Assembly: GCA_020723965.1 (NCBI GenBank)
Contig: DYHW01000002.1
Span: forward strand, 310,001-374,000
Length of the DNA: 64,000 bases
Source: Melioribacter sp.
Lineage (GTDB): Bacteria > Bacteroidota > Ignavibacteria > Ignavibacteriales > Melioribacteraceae
Reading direction: 5' to 3'
Position 1 is the first letter of the stretch. Every line of letters starts with the position of its first letter. The translations under genes and the position numbers were made by a program. Positions 61,456 to 64,000 of this stretch are shown here, one piece after another. Under the pieces are notes generated by a model. That model searched no databases and was not told the origin of the DNA. It saw nothing but the letters and a program-made list of their open reading frames with translations.

Positions 61456-64000
61456 ATGAAAAAAAAACTGATAGTTTTTCTCGTAACCTTCTCAATTATT
61501 TCTGCCCAAGAGAATTCAGATAAGTTCAGTCAAGCACAGAATGCATATCAAAATTTCAATTTTGGTTTGGCTCTAAAACTCTTTAAGGAAATTTCTGAAG
61601 AAGGAATTATTGAACAGCAAAAGCTTTCATCGGCTAAATATTTTGCGGGCGAGTGTCTTCTTAACCTGGATCAATTAGATGGCGCTGCAATAGAATTTGA
61701 ACAGCTCATTAACAATTATCCATACTCTAACTTTCGGTCTGCAGCGCTTTATAAACTTGGAACAACATATTATTTAAAACAGGAATACAGAAAGGCGCGA
61801 GCTAGACTTTCAACCTTATTGAAAGAGTATCCGTCTTCAGAATATAACGGTTCCGCCTATTATTGGATTGCTGAGGCATATTTTGCAGAAAATAAATATG
61901 CTGAAGCTGAAGAAAATTTTCGCACAGCAATAAAGAATAAATCTTCTAACCGGTTTATTCCTTATAGTTTTTTTTCTTTAGCTCAGCTTTATGAAAAAAT
62001 TGAAAACTACAAGAGTGCTACAACTTTATACGATGAACTTTTAACCTATTACAAAGAAAGCTCTCTTGCGCCATTATCTCAACTTAGGATTGGGATCTGC
62101 TATTTTAATCTGAATGATTATGATAACGCAATTCTTGAGTTGACCGATCCGCTTATTCAAAAACTTGCGCTTGATGAATTGATACAAGCAAAATTCTTTT
62201 TGGCAAACTCATTTGTTCGCTTAAAAGAGTATAGTGAAGCTGAGAAGATTTACAAAGAATTATTGAATGATGTTTCTGATAATTCATTTAAAAACAGAAT
62301 CAGTTATAGTCTTGCCTGGCTAAACTTTCAAACCGGCAAGTATGAAGATGCTTTTGAGACATTCCAAGAGCTGTCTAAAGCAAAGGATGATACTCTTAAC
62401 ATTGCCTCTTTTTTTTGGAGCGGAGAAAGCAAAAGGTATTTGGGTGATTCAAAAACTTCCGATGCTATTTTCAAAGAATTTGTCCAAAAATATCCAGAGC
62501 ATCAACTTGCATACAAAGCGCAGCTAGGAAGCGGCGCAGTTCATTTAACTCAAAACAATACTCCAAATGCAGAAAGCGCTCTGTTAAATGCTGCTTTAGC
62601 GGAAGATAAATCGATCCGAGGCAGAGCTTTCACACTGCTTGGCGAGCTTAGGTTGAATGATAAAAAATTTGATGCAGCAAAAAAATATTTTAACGATGCT
62701 GTTAAAATTACAACTGCGATACCGGAATTATACAATCGGGCTTTGTTTGGTCTAGCGGTTGCACAATTTTATTTGAACGATTATAACAATGCAGAAATGA
62801 ATTTTGAAAGTTTGCAATTACGCGCAAAGGATTTTGAGACCGACAAAGTTAATTTCTATCTCGCCGAAACATATTTAACACTTGGAAAATATTCAGCCGC
62901 ACTTAAAAATTATAATAGAATTAGATCCTCTAATGAGCAGATCAACAAACAAACATTACTCGGCAGGGCTTATTCGCACTTCAATCTAAATGACTTCCCA
63001 AATTCAATTTATTATTTCAACGAATTCATAAATAAATACAGAAACGATCCGAATGTCAACGAAGCGAAACTTCGGCTGGCAGACAGTTATTTTGGCAGCA
63101 AGAATTTTGAAAAGGCGAGCGTGATCTACCTCGAACTTTTTACAAGAGATAAGTTGAATGACGATATCGCTTTTTATCAATACGGGCAGTCGTTGTTTAA
63201 AGCAGGAAAGGCAGTTGAAGCCATACAAGCGTCCGAAGAATTACAACAAAGATTTCCTCGTTCGAAATATCTGGATGAATCTCAATATCTAATTGGCTGG
63301 ATACATTTTCAACAGAATGATTTCAGCGGAGCAATAGACAATTACAAAAAGTTGATAGTAAAATATCCGCGCTCGAATTTGAAACCTATTGCATATTATT
63401 CTATTGGCGATTCATATTTTAATCTCGGTCTATATGATTCGTCGATAGTATTTTATTCTAAAGTGCTTGAAGAGTTTCCAAACACACCTTACATTTTTGA
63501 TGCTGTTAATGGAATACAATATGCCTATGTAGCAAAGGAGCAACCCGAAAACGCTGTTTCTTTTGTCGATAATTACGTTGCTGCAAATCCGTCTTCTAAA
63601 TACAGCGATCAAATTTATTTTAAGAAAGGAGACCTTTACTACAGCCTAGAGAATTATGATTCAGCAATCAAAGCGTATCGAGATTTCATTTCAAGATTTC
63701 CAAACAGCATGTTAATAGCAAACGCATATTTTTGGATAGGAAAAAGCGCCGCTAACTTGAAAAATGATACTGAGGCAGTTAACAGTTTTTCTACTGCAAA
63801 ACAGATCGCAATTAAAAAGGATATTGGAATTTCTGCAGCTATCGAACTGGCAAAAATTTATTCGGATAAAAAACAATTCGATAATGCAATTAAATCTTTA
63901 GACGATGCAATCGACGCTAATCCAACTTCCAACCGCGTATCTGAATTGCTCTTTCTTAAAGGTGTAAACGAATCAAAAGCAAATAAAATTGATAATGCTG
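61456..64000 (+). CDS. Very large tetratricopeptide repeat protein, cut off by the window end
   Basis: The frame is open from the ATG at 61456 to the end of the window, at least 848 residues, with no stop. A signal peptide (about 1-18, MKKKLIVFLVTFSIISAQE) predicts export. The remainder is an array of TPR units of the TolA-binding/BamD-like style, for example YLKQEYRKARARLSTLLKEY, YWIAEAYFAENKYAEAEENF, YYSIGDSYFNLGLYDSSIVF and YQYGQSLFKAGKAVEAIQ. This suggests a periplasmic scaffold. It starts 13 bases after the DUF92 remnant. The C terminus, and so any extra domain, is outside the window. Confidence 0.85.
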   Translation, partial: MKKKLIVFLVTFSIISAQENSDKFSQAQNAYQNFNFGLALKLFKEISEEGIIEQQKLSSAKYFAGECLLNLDQLDGAAIEFEQLINNYPYSNFRSAALYKLGTTYYLKQEYRKARARLSTLLKEYPSSEYNGSAYYWIAEAYFAENKYAEAEENFRTAIKNKSSNRFIPYSFFSLAQLYEKIENYKSATTLYDELLTYYKESSLAPLSQLRIGICYFNLNDYDNAILELTDPLIQKLALDELIQAKFFLANSFVRLKEYSEAEKIYKELLNDVSDNSFKNRISYSLAWLNFQTGKYEDAFETFQELSKAKDDTLNIASFFWSGESKRYLGDSKTSDAIFKEFVQKYPEHQLAYKAQLGSGAVHLTQNNTPNAESALLNAALAEDKSIRGRAFTLLGELRLNDKKFDAAKKYFNDAVKITTAIPELYNRALFGLAVAQFYLNDYNNAEMNFESLQLRAKDFETDKVNFYLAETYLTLGKYSAALKNYNRIRSSNEQINKQTLLGRAYSHFNLNDFPNSIYYFNEFINKYRNDPNVNEAKLRLADSYFGSKNFEKASVIYLELFTRDKLNDDIAFYQYGQSLFKAGKAVEAIQASEELQQRFPRSKYLDESQYLIGWIHFQQNDFSGAIDNYKKLIVKYPRSNLKPIAYYSIGDSYFNLGLYDSSIVFYSKVLEEFPNTPYIFDAVNGIQYAYVAKEQPENAVSFVDNYVAANPSSKYSDQIYFKKGDLYYSLENYDSAIKAYRDFISRFPNSMLIANAYFWIGKSAANLKNDTEAVNSFSTAKQIAIKKDIGISAAIELAKIYSDKKQFDNAIKSLDDAIDANPTSNRVSELLFLKGVNESKANKIDNA

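Noticed and set aside
1..64000. tRNA, rRNA, tmRNA, CRISPR array, prophage or toxin-antitoxin system
   Set aside because: Read by eye, no cloverleaf with TTC-type arms, no regularly spaced repeats, and no integrase, capsid, transposase or toxin motif was found. A covariance-model scan would be needed to exclude small RNAs.

Overview
The window looks like chromosomal DNA of a low-GC, Gram-negative member of the Bacteroidota/Chlorobi assemblage, most plausibly Ignavibacteria. The clues are a TonB-dependent receptor with an N-terminal carboxypeptidase-regulatory-like domain, a large secreted protein ending in a type IX secretion (T9SS) type A-like sorting domain, a PorV/PorQ-type barrel, a GWxTD-domain protein, TAnnTTTG promoter elements of the Bacteroidota type, and an ATP synthase operon with no atpD/atpC beside it. 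The taxonomic call is inferred from gene content, not from a marker-gene search. Apart from short repeats, one decayed gene and an IVP-type four-helix-bundle gene, this is a housekeeping region. I see no phage, IS transposase, CRISPR array, tRNA or rRNA.

Layout. 1-7.4 kb: the tail of an L-2-hydroxyglutarate oxidase-like gene, then an envelope polysaccharide run (phosphoglycosyl transferase, polyprenyl-phosphate mannosyltransferase-like GT2, and a GT2 fused to a degenerate phosphoglycosyl transferase) leading into accA, a hotdog thioesterase and a Wzx-like flippase. 7.4-13.9 kb: dut, dnaE, a FabL-like enoyl-ACP reductase, an acyl-CoA dehydrogenase and thioredoxin. 13.9-14.7 kb: a repeat-rich spacer ending in a possible leader peptide ORF. 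14.7-22.1 kb: TonB receptor, T9SS-type secreted protein and PorV-like barrel, closed by a strong terminator. 22.3-25.6 kb: GWxTD protein, lipid A acyltransferase-like protein and a GT9 heptosyltransferase-like protein. 25.6-32.2 kb: M23 peptidase and bactofilin joined by overlapping reading frames to atpZ-atpI-like-atpB-E-F-H-A-G. 32.2-36 kb: ffh-rpsP-khpA-rimM-trmD-rplS, with a terminator.

36-41 kb: an MqnA-like protein, a 99-bp terminal-inverted-repeat element, and a minus-strand operon of adenosine deaminase, a small unknown protein, urocanate hydratase and a phosphoglycerate-dehydrogenase-like enzyme. 41-47.6 kb: TPR lipoprotein, DUF3467 protein, rsmI, and a divergent pair, L-lysine 6-aminotransferase and ALDH7-type aminoadipate-semialdehyde dehydrogenase, that together form a lysine-to-aminoadipate route. 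47.7-49.8 kb: pdxJ, a TIGR02757-family protein and the IVP-type gene bracketed by short repeats. 49.9-57 kb: a peptide-utilisation set (OPT transporter, PqqD-like protein, PepD-type dipeptidase, MFS transporter, outer-membrane protein, M29-like aminopeptidase). 57.2-60.5 kb: pcrA/uvrD helicase and a phosphofructokinase with pyrophosphate-type signature residues. 60.5-64 kb: a decayed DUF92-family gene and a very large TPR protein that runs off the end.

No complete novel system (defence island, biosynthetic cluster) is visible. The items that most deserve a second look are the 20-codon ORF directly ahead of the TonB receptor, the GT2/degenerate phosphoglycosyl transferase fusion, the receptor/T9SS cargo/PorV unit, the TIR element family, the bactofilin-M23-ATP synthase linkage and the PPi-type phosphofructokinase.
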